From contig OY987253.1 in assembly GCA_963920765.1 (NCBI GenBank), positions 1 to 64,000 on the forward strand: a DNA stretch of 64,000 nt, in the 5' to 3' direction. The position numbers and the translations under genes are program-made. The stretch comes from Ulota crispa. Taxonomy: Eukaryota > Streptophyta > Bryopsida > Orthotrichales > Orthotrichaceae. Shown one piece after another: positions 16,293-30,042 of the stretch (its first letter is position 1; each line of letters opens with the position of its first letter). A model generated the notes under the pieces. That model searched no databases. It worked only from the letters and a program-made list of their open reading frames with translations, and was not told the DNA's origin.

Positions 16293-18903
16293 GTGGATAA
16301 CCAATCGTTTTTCAAATCTCTGATAGCTACTTTACCAAAATGGATACATCAATTTCAAAAATCAAAACATGAAAATATATTCTATACCAATCCTGATTAC
16401 CTATTTCAATTATTATGGTTTTTGAAATATCATACCAATACACGTTTTCAGGTCTTAATTGATATTTGTGGAGTTGATTATCCTTCTCGAAAACAAAGAT
16501 TTGAAGTAGTTTATAATTTACTAAGGGCGACCGCGAAGTAACCGAATAAAGTGCTCATTCGTATCAAACGAATGAGACGTTGTAGAAGTCTGCAACGAAA
16601 CGGCCACGACTTATTTGACGGATATACCGCTAGAGACACCCAACAGGACGAACTTCCAATGGGGAACATAGCCTGTCGTGAAAGGGGATCACAGGGAATA
16701 GCCAACCCGTAGGCGATACCCAACCGTGTCTTTAAAACGCAGTTGAACGGGAAAAAAAATTTATTTCTTTTTTTTTCATTCGTAAACGTGAGGTGTAGGT
16801 GGGATATTAGCCCGGGCGCATTAGGCAAGACTCGAATGAAGTATCATAGCGTCTTCTTCGTACGACGGAGCTTAGTGACAATCGTACCAGGACAACGAAG
16901 GAACCAAGATCCCCAAAAGTATTTTTTTTCTTTTTGCTATGCTCATAAAAATTGAAGTAAAGGGCGAAGCTTCAAAGGCACAGCACTTAAGGGTATCTAA
17001 AGCACCTGAAGCGCACTGCGCGAAGATGCCCAAGAGCATCCAATTACGAGCATTCGGTGGAACCGGTGAACCATACATTTTTCTAGATAGAGATGCGTGG
17101 GACAGAGGGCTCGTAGTACCTGCCTAGTCTTTGCTTCGAGAACCATGTGAACGAAGGAAGGAAGTGCTGCTAGAAAGCGAAAAGAAAGCGCTGGCACTGT
17201 ATGACGGAGGGGAAGGAGCCTAAATCGACGTACCCCCTCCTAGCCAAGGGGGTACGTTGCGTACTCAAGCAGCACGAAGGGACCGAGATTGAGCTTGGAT
17301 GAGACTAAGCAGTTAAAAAAAATATAGATTTTTTTGCTGCTTCGACATATTCTAATCGTCTGCATGTTTTTTGGAAACATTGTCATAAAGAGCAGTTCCA
17401 GACAGAAAGCCTTTTTCAGCTTATAAAGAGTATCAATCTGTGGATTACCGCCTAGAAAAAGCTTTTACCTAATCAAGGTTTGAATAATGATGCTTTTAGG
17501 AAACCTACTATATGTGGCACTTTGATCAAAGTACCATAAACACTGGAGGACTAGGTAATCCACTTCGAATTACATTTTAAAGCAAAAAACGCTAAAAGCG
17601 TGCAGCAAATAATTTTTTTTTCTATGTAGCTTTCCTCGGCCACACTGCGATACATAGAGCCATAATTGAGACAGTAAGAAACCTCGGTCTAGGCCATCCG
17701 CAAGCGTGTGTTTCACAGATGATTTTACTATTTAGAGTAATTGGTCCACGAGCTCTGGCAGAAAAGATACTTGACTTGGTTACATGATTTATTGAAGTAC
17801 GGCTTTAGCTTAGGCTTGACCTGGATAAGACCCTAATAACCTGAACCAAAATTAATAAAATTTCTTTCCTTGGATATCTTACTAGTTGCAATTCAGAATA
17901 TACCTACAAGTTTTTACAACAATATGGCGGCAATTAGATAATATATAGAATCCATCAATCTGGTGGGCTTAGCTTACTTGTCAATATGTGTAAAATGATA
18001 AACCCTCTGGCGATTTTATGATAAATGAAGTAACCCGAAACCCTGTTTTGCTTAGCTTCAGTATCTTTAAAGCTATTCAGTAGTGAGCATTAACCTTCAT
18101 TCTACCTTGCCCTGTCAATTAGTAGCATCTGGCAAACTCTAAAAACCAATGTATAACGCACCGCGCTTAAGCTACATACTATGTATTTCATTGGCTAAAA
18201 CATATACAAATTCTAGAAGAAAGGCAAAGCCCGCTCGAATTGCATAACTCATTTGCCTACAAAAATTACCACAATAGGCAATATGAGGGCACATCACCTC
18301 TGGAAGCCATATATGCTGCTAGTTTTTGCTATAATGCAAGGCCACGGATGCTCCATGTACGTAAAAAATCGATTATTTCGCCGGGAAAGCCCACGCTTAG
18401 AGCCATATGATTACAAACAACCTTAGTTGAACTTGAGTTGGAGAGCCGTGTGATGGGTAACTATCTCGCACGGTTCGGAGAGCACTTTATTATATTGAGA
18501 GAATGCATAGGGAAACTGCGGCTCTGTGATGGAATTCTTGACTCTATGTATTCAATATAACTCACGCATTCGTATACAAACAAGTGTGGACGAAATAACT
18601 CCAATTTGTTCGGCAGTCAATATATTTCCGTCAGCCGGCTGGTGGGAGCGAGAAGTTTGGGATATGTTTGGTGTTTATTTTTCTAATCATCCTGATTTAC
18701 GCCGTATATTAACAGATTATGGTTTTGAGGGTCATCCATTACGAAAAGACTTTCCTTTAAGTGGATATGTGGAAGTCCGTTATGATGATTCAGAGAAACG
18801 TGTGGTTTCTGAGCCTATTGAGATGACCCAAGAATTTCGCTATTTTGATTTTGCTAGTCCTTGGGAACAAAGTTCGCGTAGTGACAAATCGAGGAAAAAG
18901 TAA
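16293..18903 (+). CDS. nad9: NADH dehydrogenase subunit 9, two exons, GTG start
   Basis: NAD9 is the 30-kDa peripheral-arm subunit of complex I. Exon 1 is 16293-16524 and exon 2 is 18548-18903, together 588 nt and 195 residues. The join gives [20 protein letters not shown], matching the family, and exon 2 carries [17 protein letters not shown] and [16 protein letters not shown]. The first codon aligned with MDNQ of other plants is GTG; no in-frame ATG lies between the preceding stop (about 16257) and this point, so GTG is the likely start. The C-terminus is basic and slightly longer than usual. Confidence 0.93.
16525..18547 (+). other. Group II intron of nad9
   Basis: It begins GGGCGACCGCGAAGT and ends TTGACTCTAT; domain V is at 18443-18476. 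These ends match nad7i209, and a 79-nt block at 17048-17126 is identical to 27781-27859 but for one base. At 2 kb this is the largest ORF-less intron here. Its central 1 kb has no recognisable protein. Confidence 0.9.
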
Positions 18904-19368
18904 ATAATTTTTGCTTACAGCCATCTTAATAATATTCAATTTCGTAGTAATTGCATGCTCGGCTCAGTTCTATGGCATGCTGAATAATCCGCTTTGCCTG
19001 TCTGAACCAAACTCGGTCTTTTCGATCTAAAACAGCGGGAGTGTTGACCTTTTTTTTCTGGAAACGCCGCGCTCGGGTGATGAGGATTCGAAAGAATAAA
19101 GTGGGCCTCCACTACTTTATTGGCTTGACAGAAAAAAAAAAGGAAAAAGAAAAGAATAAAAAAGAATATATAGAAATGCCCCAAAATTTCTTCTCTATTT
19201 TACCTTTCATCTTCTTTTCCTTATGTTTTATTAGCTTGAAGGAGCTTGGCCAATGAATGCCTCCCCCCTTCCCGTCTTGATCTATCATTTAAGATGATAA
19301 ATTGGACACAATCTGAAGGTTCAGATTGTGGAATTATTTAATTTATTGGTAGAAGGTTTTATTAATTT
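18904..19368 (+). other. Spacer between nad9 and atp1
   Basis: No gene is seen. It contains an A-rich run at 19130-19160 and a short inverted repeat just upstream of atp1 (ACAATCTGAA at 19308 / TTCAGATTGT at 19320), which could form a hairpin in the atp1 leader. Confidence 0.55.
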
Positions 19369-22077
19369 ATGAACAAATTAACTGGAAATAAGTTGGCTGG
19401 AGCAGAACTATCTACATTATTAGAACAAAGAATTACCAATTACTACACCAAATTGCAAGTGGATGAGATCGGTCGAGTGGTATCAGTTGGAGATGGAATT
19501 GCACGTGTTTATGGATTAAACAAGATTCAAGCTGGAGAAATGGTTGAATTTGCCAGCAGTGTGAAAGGAATGGCTTTGAATCTAGAAAATGAGAATGTAG
19601 GGATTGTTATATTTGGTAGTGATACTGCCATTAAAGAGGGAGACATTGTCAAGCGCACTGGATCTATTGTGGATGTTCCTGTAGGAAAAGCCTTGTTAGG
19701 TCGTGTGGTTGATGCCTTAGGAGTACCTATTGATGGAAAAGGTGCTTTAAGCGCTGCAGAACGAAAGCGTGTAGAAGTTAAAGCTCCCGGGATTATTGCA
19801 CGTAAATCTGTGCACGAACCCATGCAAACAGGATTAAAAGCAGTAGATAGCCTGGTTCCTATAGGTCGTGGTCAACGAGAACTTATAATAGGAGACAGAC
19901 AAACTGGAAAAACTGCTATCGCTATTGATACCATATTGAACCAGAAGCAAATCAACACACAGGGCACCTCGGATAGTGAAAAATTGTATTGTGTGTATGT
20001 AGCGATTGGACAGAAACGTTCAACCGTGGCACAATTAGTTAAGATTCTTTCAGAAGCAGGTGCTTTAGAATATTGCATTATTGTAGCAGCTACTGCTTCG
20101 GATCCTGCTCCCTTGCAATTCCTGGCGCCATATTCAGGTTGCGCTATGGGAGAATTTTTTCGGGATAATGGAATGCACGCATTAATCATTTATGATGACC
20201 TTTCAAAACAATCAGTGGCATATCGACAAATGTCATTATTATTACGTCGACCACCAGGTCGTGAGGCGTTCCCTGGAGATGTTTTTTATTTACATTCTCG
20301 TTTATTAGAAAGAGCCGCTAAAATGTCAGACCAAACTGGTGCAGGTAGCTTGACTGCATTACCTGTAATTGAAACACAAGCTGGAGATGTATCTGCTTAT
20401 ATTCCGACCAATGTTATTTCCATTACAGATGGACAAATCTTTTTGGAAACAGAACTTTTTTATCGTGGAATTCGACCTGCTATTAATGTAGGATTATCTG
20501 TAAGTCGTGTGAGCGGGGTGAGATTTACATGGGATCGCTGGAGTTGGAAAGCTCTGCGTAGGATCCCTCAGCGCGTAATCTGCCTTACTCGATTATAACT
20601 GGGTCGAAAGCCGGTAAGTCAGAAACTAACTATCGGAAGTTCAGGAAAACAAACCTCGATGATGGTCGCCCTACTCTCAGAGGGAAGACACCCGGGATTC
20701 TACCTGCGTGAACTTGGGATATGTGCCGTCTGCAGCATGAGTACTTCTACTACACGAGAGGGAAAAGGGGAACCCTGCGTCGGAAAACACACGAACTCCA
20801 CGGCGATGAACGAGTCAACCAAGGCTCTACAAATCGTTAAATACCTAGAGGGAACTCCCGATGGGAATCCGGACCTATTCATGAGGAAAGGCCGCGATTC
20901 GTACGGTCCCAGTGGAACCACCACAAAAACTTACGAGGGGGGAACCTCGTTGGTTCGGCGATGGATAAAACTGAGAATCAGGAAAGTCCTGCTTCTCCTG
21001 CCCGAGTTGAGGCTGCAGCCGATCGAATTCGGGAACTGAAACCTAACGTCGACGTAAAATATCAAAAAATCGTCAACATAATAACGGACCCACATGCGCT
21101 CATAGCAGCGTACCAACGCATTAAATCTAAATTCGTAAAAAAAGAGGGGATGACGAATGGGAGATCTTCCAGGGAGGAAATCAACTTCTTATCCGCGTTA
21201 ATCAAAGATGATTCGAGCACATCGCGGAACAACTGCGCGCAGGGAAATACCCGCGAAACAGGTAAACATCCCAAAATCGGCAGAACCCGGGGAGACAAGA
21301 CCGCTTACAATGATCAGCGCCAGAGACCAGATATTATAAACAGCCATCAAGGCGGCCTTTAAGCTCACGCCATAAGACTTAAGCAAAGGCTATAAGACCA
21401 CTAAGGAAGAGAGTGATGCTGCACAGTTCCAAGATAATAAACTAGCATTCAATAGGAAGCAAATCCCTTTGCGTGTTTAACATTCTAAAAAACTACACAC
21501 GGACAAAATATTATTGATGATTTGATTGTCCTCGTCTATAAGTGACAGGTTTCGGGAGAAGGGAGCCGTGTGATAGGCGACTATCGCGCGCGGTTCTTTG
21601 AGAGGGAGCCGGGTTCTATATCCTGTGCTAGCGCCTAGAGATGAGTGCGAACCCTACTCTCGAGGTTCTGCGGCTCAGTTAAAAGCTATGAAACAGGTAT
21701 GCGGTAGCTTAAAACTAGAATTGGCGCAATATCGTGAAGTAGCCGCTTTTGCTCAATTCGGTTCAGACCTTGATGCTGCTACTCAATATTTATTAAATCG
21801 TGGGGCGAGGCTAACAGAGGTTCTTAAACAACCACAATATAGCCCAATTCCTATTGAAAAACAAATAGTGGTTATTTATGCAGCTGTCAAAGGTTATTTA
21901 GATCAAATTCCTATTTCGAGCATTAATCAATATGAACATGAGCTTTTGAAGTCTATAGACTCAGATATACTTTCTGCTATCGTACAACAAAAAAACATTA
22001 CTGAGCAGATTAATAGTCAACTGGCTACTTTTTGTCAAAAATTTACACAGAGCTTCTTAGCAACTCATTCAGTTTAA
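19369..22077 (+). CDS. atp1: ATP synthase F1 subunit alpha, two exons
   Basis: ATP1 is the alpha subunit of the F1 head of mitochondrial ATP synthase. Exon 1 is 19369-20510 and exon 2 about 21663-22077, 518 residues. The Walker A loop [15 protein letters not shown] is around residue 180, the alpha/beta signature [18 protein letters not shown] spans the splice junction, and [19 protein letters not shown] follows. The N-terminus is about ten residues longer than in flowering plants. The junction corresponds to the moss intron atp1i1127 after allowing for that extension. The exact exon 2 start is inferred from frame and homology, not from a perfect AY end. Confidence 0.94.
20511..21662 (+). other. 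Group II intron of atp1 (atp1i1127-type)
   Basis: The intron starts GAGCGGGGTGAG; domain V is the GAGCCGTGTGATAGG hairpin at 21563-21596. The 3' end (CTACTCTCG) is a few bases uncertain. It contains a decayed maturase, listed separately. Confidence 0.85.
20961..21400 (+). pseudogene. Remnant of a group II maturase in the atp1 intron
   Basis: One frame reads [20 protein letters not shown] followed by [15 protein letters not shown], the N-terminal part of intron reverse transcriptases. After a frameshift near 21240 another frame continues [20 protein letters not shown] and TAIKAAFKL, the RT-1/2 region. An in-frame stop and the absence of the YADD catalytic block show that the protein is dead. 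The intron must rely on factors supplied in trans. Confidence 0.7.
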
Positions 22078-22518
22078 AAAAATGAAACTAGAAAAAAATT
22101 TTCAGGCCGCAGGTTTTGTTTCCGTGCTTCCGGGTGGAGGGTGAAAGCGGCCAGGGCGCAGCCAATTTTTTTTCTTCCGCTCTCTGGCTACGCCCCTAGT
22201 AGGGCTTCGTCATACGAGCGAAGCTCGAAAACCCTCCATCCCCACATTAACTGTAGATTTGAAAAAAACAAAAACGCAACAAAACATTAACAAAATTGAA
22301 TATATAGAACGCTTCTTCTTCTAATGTACTATTCGTAGGAAAAGGGCTTTACGCCTTTGTATTTGCACTATTAGATATTATTTATGTATGCGTTATCTTT
22401 GCCCACTATCCGGGCTCGCGCTTAGATAGATGTTTGCATCAGTCTTTTCTTTCTTCTAAAATGAATCAATCATTTTCGATGATTGCTTCGCCCTTCACCA
22501 AATTATAGCTGGTGTAAT
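22078..22518 (+). other. Spacer between atp1 and trnW
   Basis: No gene is seen. A GC-rich mini-hairpin (CAGGCCGCAGG) lies at 22103-22113 and a CG-rich stretch runs from 22120 to 22215. The rest is AT-rich. Confidence 0.55.
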
Positions 22519-22591
22519 CAGGAGAAAAGGGATTCGAACCCTTAACCTGTGGTTTTGGAGACCATTGTTCTACCATTGGAACTATTCTCCT
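22519..22591 (-). tRNA. trnW: tRNA-Trp (CCA)
   Basis: The reverse strand folds into a complete cloverleaf: acceptor AGGAGAA pairs perfectly with TTCTCCT, the discriminator is G, the anticodon loop is CTCCAAA with anticodon CCA, and the T arm has GGTTCGAATCC. It is antisense to the flanking genes and ends 24 bp from nad3. Confidence 0.92.
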
Positions 22592-22615
22592 AAAAAAAAA
22601 AGTGGTTCTTGGTTT

Positions 22616-22972
22616 ATGGAATTTGCACCTATTTGTGTCTATTTAGTAATAAGTTTGCTATTTTCTTTGATCTTAATCGGTGTTTCCTTTCTATTTGCTT
22701 CTTCTTCTAATTCGGCTTATCCAGAGAAATTGTCAGCTTACGAATGCGGTTTTGATCCTTTTGATGATGCCAGAAGTCGTTTCGATATACGATTTTATCT
22801 CGTTTCTATTCTATTTATTATATTTGATCTGGAAGTCACCTTTTTATTTCCTTGGGCAGTTTCTCTTAACAAGATTGGTTTGTTTGGATTTTGGTCTATG
22901 ATAGTATTTTTATTGATTTTGACGATTGGATTTTTATACGAATGGAAGAAGGGCGCTTTAGATTGGGAGTAA
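22616..22972 (+). CDS. nad3: NADH dehydrogenase subunit 3
   Basis: NAD3 is a small membrane subunit of complex I near the quinone channel. The ORF encodes 118 residues, the normal length, starting [14 protein letters not shown]. It contains [22 protein letters not shown], including the conserved Cys of the ND3 loop, and ends [10 protein letters not shown]. The frame is open to 22565, but that part overlaps the antisense trnW, so I use ATG 22616. A 60-bp perfect palindrome begins 14 bp after the stop and could end or stabilise the transcript. Confidence 0.96.
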   Translation: MEFAPICVYLVISLLFSLILIGVSFLFASSSNSAYPEKLSAYECGFDPFDDARSRFDIRFYLVSILFIIFDLEVTFLFPWAVSLNKIGLFGFWSMIVFLLILTIGFLYEWKKGALDWE

Positions 22973-22986
22973 CCCGGCAATTTCTG

Positions 22987-23046
22987 AGCTTGCAAAACGA
23001 TAAAAGCAAAAAAACATGTTTTTTTGCTTTTATCGTTTTGCAAGCT
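22987..23046. repeat. 60-bp perfect palindrome after nad3
   Basis: Thirty-base arms pair without a mismatch around the centre 23016/23017 (AACATGTT). In RNA this would be a very stable hairpin immediately 3' of nad3. It belongs to the dispersed palindromes with A-run/T-run cores found across the window. Confidence 0.9.
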
Positions 23047-23934
23047 TTTAGCATTCCTTCCATCGCCGTGTAAACAAAATGGGATAAACCTCGATAAGTA
23101 GGCATAATAAGTCATTCATTAACTTTATTGAGCTCTCGGAGCCTTTGTTGGCGTAGCCAACAAAGTGCAGCCCACGGCAAGAGAGCCCGTGAGGCCGCAC
23201 CGGCTCTCGGATAAAATTAACTGAAAGGATGCTGGGACGTCAAACGAATCGAGCAGGGCGCTGCCAAATTAGTTTGTTTTCGTGCGTTTGATTTTTTTGT
23301 TCTGTCTGGTAGTTTACTATTTTTACCCTATCGGGTAAAAATAGTAAAGCGTTTCGCGGAACAATGACTGTCTGTTCCCGTACAGTGAATGCCTGAAAAT
23401 AATAGAATAGTCTTTTTGCGATGGGGGAAGCCTGAAAAAGCGGCTGGGAGGGTTCGCACAACGAATGAAAGGTGAAGGTAGTTTTCCTACTTTTTCCTCT
23501 CGCCAAAGAGCTTCTGAATAATATGCTTCGCTTCCCCCGCGCTCTTTCTGACAAAATGAAAAAAAAGGCATTATATATTAATTACATAGTATACTCAATT
23601 ATATACAATCAATAAAGAGATTAGCGCAATCTACCTTTTGTCGATGCTTTATGCTATATAAAAAAAAGTGGTAATAGAGAGAAAAAAAAGATTTTTTTGC
23701 TATGCTTTTTATCTTCAAGCCTTACGCTCCTACTTTCGGGTCCGGCCTTTTATCCGCTTTACTTTAAGCAATAGGCTGGCTGGAGAAACCACTTTGGTGG
23801 CGTAGCTGTGAAAGATTAATTTACGTGATGTGCAATAAAATAAAGCGTCAAGCAATTGGTAAAAAGTGAACACCTTTGAGAAAAAAGAAACTAATCATGA
23901 TGTGTTCTTTTTTAATTGATTATTTAGCATATTA
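23047..23934 (+). other. Spacer between nad3 and the tRNA block
   Basis: No gene is recognised. A perfect inverted repeat (TTTACTATTTTTACCC at 23311 and its complement ending near 23347) forms another hairpin. Overlapping antisense frames at 23240-23571 are not conserved protein. Confidence 0.5.
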
Positions 23935-24007
23935 GGGTAATTAGCTCAGTTGGTAGAGCGCCTCGTTTACACCGAGAGAGTCAGCGGTTCAAGTCCGTTA
24001 TTACCCA
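23935..24007 (+). tRNA. trnV: tRNA-Val (UAC)
   Basis: Seventy-three nt form a standard cloverleaf. Acceptor GGGTAAT pairs with ATTACCC, the D arm contains AGCTCAGTTGGTAGAGC, the anticodon is TAC, the T arm contains GGTTCAAGTCC, and the discriminator is A. It begins the tRNA cluster leading to nad7. Confidence 0.94.
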
Positions 24008-24601
24008 AGGCAAAAAAAAAAATATTTCTTTTTTTAAGTTAGTTAGATCTGTAATAAAAAGATAGCACAGAACAGTGTTTTTGTTGTAACAACAAAAAAA
24101 ATGTTTTGTTGTACTACTACAACAAAACTGTCTTATTATTAGTTGTACAACAGGACCGCCGTTTTGTTATGGTAATATATATTATCGCTTTTTTTGCTTT
24201 GCTTATTGTTGGGCCAACTAACGCAGAAAACGCATAGCGTTTTCTTAGTTTATGGTACAATCTGAACTATAAGATGATCATGAGAAAAAAAATATATATA
24301 TTTTTTTTTACTGTGGACATTTCATTTAAAAGGTGCCCTGGTTCCATACGGCTCCACTAGCATAGCGAGTAGAGGCCGAAGCGCTTCAGGCTTATTGGCT
24401 ATTACTGCGTAATTGGCCTAACGCATGCAAGGCCACAGGTCGACTAACCGCGAAAAAGCGCCTTTCAGTGCAAAGCAGAGAGCCGCGCAGCCATTAGACT
24501 TGTGGCTTCGCTTGAACGATACTTCCGGGTTTCTACCGACGTACGTAAGCCAGTAGAATGGAAAGATCCCGATGAATCATCTACGATGATTCATTATGTT
24601 T
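24008..24601 (+). other. Spacer between trnV and trnD
   Basis: No gene is visible. The segment 24080-24135 is built from repeats of ACAACAAAA/TTTTGTTGT that form nested hairpins, and an AT-core palindrome lies at about 24284-24310. Confidence 0.5.
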
Positions 24602-24675
24602 GGGAAAATAGCTTAGTTGGTTAGAGTGCTGGTCTGTCACGCCAGAAGTCGCGGGTTCAAATCCCGTTTTTCCCG
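24602..24675 (+). tRNA. trnD: tRNA-Asp (GUC)
   Basis: Seventy-four nt with acceptor GGGAAAA/TTTTCCC, anticodon stem CTGGT, anticodon GTC, T arm GCGGGTTCAAATCCCGT and discriminator G. All arms pair well. Confidence 0.94.
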
Positions 24676-24802
24676 GTAATTTTTTGATTCAAAAATTCAT
24701 TATTATAAAATCAGTTTAGAAAGAGAGATATATATCTCTTTTTATGAACTGGTAACTGAATCAGTTAAAAGTCAAAACTAATCTCGAGGTGTGAAACTTT
24801 AG

Positions 24803-25464
24803 GGATAATGGAATAATGGTTAAGATTACATACTGAGCTAATGCTAGGGTAAAGAGATTGGAAAAAAAAGTTATGCTATACGGATGAATAGTGCAAAGAA
24901 CTAATACAAAGACCTTGTCAAAAAGAATCTAAGATCTTAATCGGTGTTAGCGGAACCGAAAAATTTTCTATATAGAATTTTCTATAGAAAATATCATAGG
25001 TTAAGGTAAGGATTAGATTGGCGCCCCGAGTTGTTCGATTATAGCAGGAAGCCAGCGGTGAAAAGAGCGAAGCTCTATTATGATGAGATAGAAAGATTTA
25101 CTGCGCGTTATTTGCTCTGCCCTTAATTAATATAGCAGTTCCGGCTAAAAGAAGGACATCTGATAATGAGAATGAGATACCCTGGCAAAGCAAGTAAGCA
25201 TAAGCTTAGAAGAGTGTCGAATAGACCGCAGGGCCGAAGGCTTCTTACACTTAACTTCTCACAATATACATAAAACATCTTCCAGTAGCCAATGAGTCAA
25301 ACATTCCTTCTGCGGGTTAACATGGTTAATAGGTTGCGTAAGTCGTATGTGGGCGCAAAGCGCAGCACGTGTGGTTCTAACCGGAGGAGAAAAGCATGAG
25401 AGGCCCCGCCCATCCTGACAAATACAACAATACTGTATCCTGGGTTCAAATCCCACCTTATCCG
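24803..25464 (+). tRNA. Probable split tRNA (perhaps Ser-GCU) containing a group II intron
   Basis: A 5' tRNA-like half starts at 24803 with GGATAAT, and a 3' half ends at 25464 with a T arm (GGGTTCAAATCCC) and acceptor CTTATCC plus discriminator G; 6 of 7 acceptor pairs form. Between them lies a domain V-like hairpin (25340-25376, ending GTGGTTC) similar to that of atp9i87, so the halves appear separated by a group II intron of roughly 570 bp. The 3' half has a variable-arm-like ATAC/GTAT, and G is the usual tRNA-Ser discriminator. A GCT triplet occupies the expected anticodon place, but U33 and the anticodon stem are poor. Liverworts have an intron in trnS(GCU) at nt 43, hence the proposal. 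It could be a pseudogene. Confidence 0.45.
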
Positions 25465-25466
25465 TA

Positions 25467-25539
25467 GGGGACGTAGTTCAATTGGTAGAGCGCATGTTTT
25501 GCAAGCATGAAGCTGTCGGTTCAACTCCGATCGTCTCCA
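25467..25539 (+). tRNA. trnA: tRNA-Ala (UGC)
   Basis: Seventy-three nt with acceptor GGGGACG/CGTCTCC, D arm AGTTCAATTGGTAGAGC, anticodon loop TTTGCAA (anticodon TGC), T arm GTCGGTTCAACTCCGAT and discriminator A. It starts two bases after the 3' half of the split tRNA, so the two may be processed together. Confidence 0.93.
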
Positions 25540-25981
25540 AATAAACAGGTGGTATATTGTAGAAAAGTAGTATAAGTGCTTGGATGAATTACCCTTTATA
25601 ATAGCTGCAGGAGATCTCGTTATGCTTTGCACTTTAACTTGGCTTTGAAAAAAAGAATCTGAAAACCAAACTGAATAATTTGTAATAAAACGTGTTAAAG
25701 GTAAAGATGGAGGACACGTAGCGTTCTTCCAACGCTGGCAAGATAAATATTTGGCTGCGTTCTATGCTCGGGTAGAGAGTTGGCGCTCTAATGCATGCCG
25801 CGGGCAGCAGTGCCCTTGCATTTTTTCTTCCTGTGTCCTGCTTCGCAAAGCTACGATGTTTCGGTTTCACGGGCCTTCAGGCTGCGAAGCAGCCAAGCCA
25901 AGAAACAGAAACCTCGTATAAGCCAGCAACAACTACGGTATTTTTCTAACATAATACAAACAGTGGCTATATTATATATTG
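25540..25981 (+). other. Spacer between trnA and trnT
   Basis: I see nothing gene-like. Frames running through it on both strands overlap the tRNAs and have no known domains. Confidence 0.55.
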
Positions 25982-26054
25982 GCCTGCGTAGCTCAGATGG
26001 TAGAGCATTCCCATGGTAAGGGAAAGGTCTCCGGTTCAAGTCCGGTTGTAGGCT
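25982..26054 (+). tRNA. trnT: tRNA-Thr (GGU)
   Basis: Seventy-three nt with acceptor GCCTGCG paired to TGTAGGC with G-T wobbles, D arm AGCTCAGATGGTAGAGC, anticodon stem TTCCC/GGGAA around ATGGTAA (anticodon GGT), and T arm CCGGTTCAAGTCCGG. nad7 starts 24 bp downstream. Confidence 0.92.
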
Positions 26055-26078
26055 TTGTAAAAAGAAAAATGATTAAAT

Positions 26079-29296
<3,218 letters not shown>

Positions 29297-30042
29297 AATT
29301 ACTATTTCACAGGTAGGAAGGGCCCTAATTTTCTGGAGCCAAAAAAGATTTTTTTCACGAAACTCAAAACGCCGCTGAATCATCTATGATGACTCATCAA
29401 CATAGCGTGCGGAGAAGGATATACATAGCGAATTGCTACGGAATGCACTATTTTAAGGCTTTTCTTCTCCGGAGCTACGCACTTTTTTATTCGTTTTATG
29501 AACAAAGAGCACAGAGGCAGAGGGTGCCTTGGCGTTTTTCTTCTCCATGCCTTTTCGATAAGTAGAGAAAATAAGCTTGCAAAGGTCACAGAGCTCAGTA
29601 AAAAAAAATATATATATATATTTAATTCTGCTGTCTGCTTTACCCTTGGCATAGCGAATGACAGGGCCGGGTGGAACGATGAAAGCGCCCGCGGCCCATC
29701 AGGATTATGGCATTCCTACGTAATGTCCTAAAAAAGCACTAATTTCATGATGTAACGACTAACTAAAATGCATCGTTATTAAATCTTTTAAGAATGCAAG
29801 CCTAGAGCACCTACTTGACACACACAAGATTGAATCGCTTAAAGAAAAGATCTTATATACAGAAAACAATCTGAGATAAGAATACATAGAAAAAAGTGAA
29901 GAAAAAGCGCGAGAAGGGCGCAGCAACTCTATGATCTAGTCGTAGTTCAATCCATCTTATTATAAGATGATAGCAAACCTTGCTGCAGGCGATCAATCAT
30001 CGTAGATGAGACATTGATACAAATAAAAAAGGCAAATACACC
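29297..30042 (+). other. Spacer between nad7 and rpl2
   Basis: No tRNA or gene is seen. An AT-core hairpin lies at about 29598-29622, and two copies of an ATCATCTATGATGA-like hairpin occur at about 29381 and in the trnD leader (24577). Small frames on both strands overlap and lack homology. Confidence 0.55.

Noticed and set aside
22519..22591. Reading this tRNA as tRNA-Gly (UCC)
   Set aside because: The seven-base anticodon loop places CCA, not TCC, at the anticodon, so it is tRNA-Trp.
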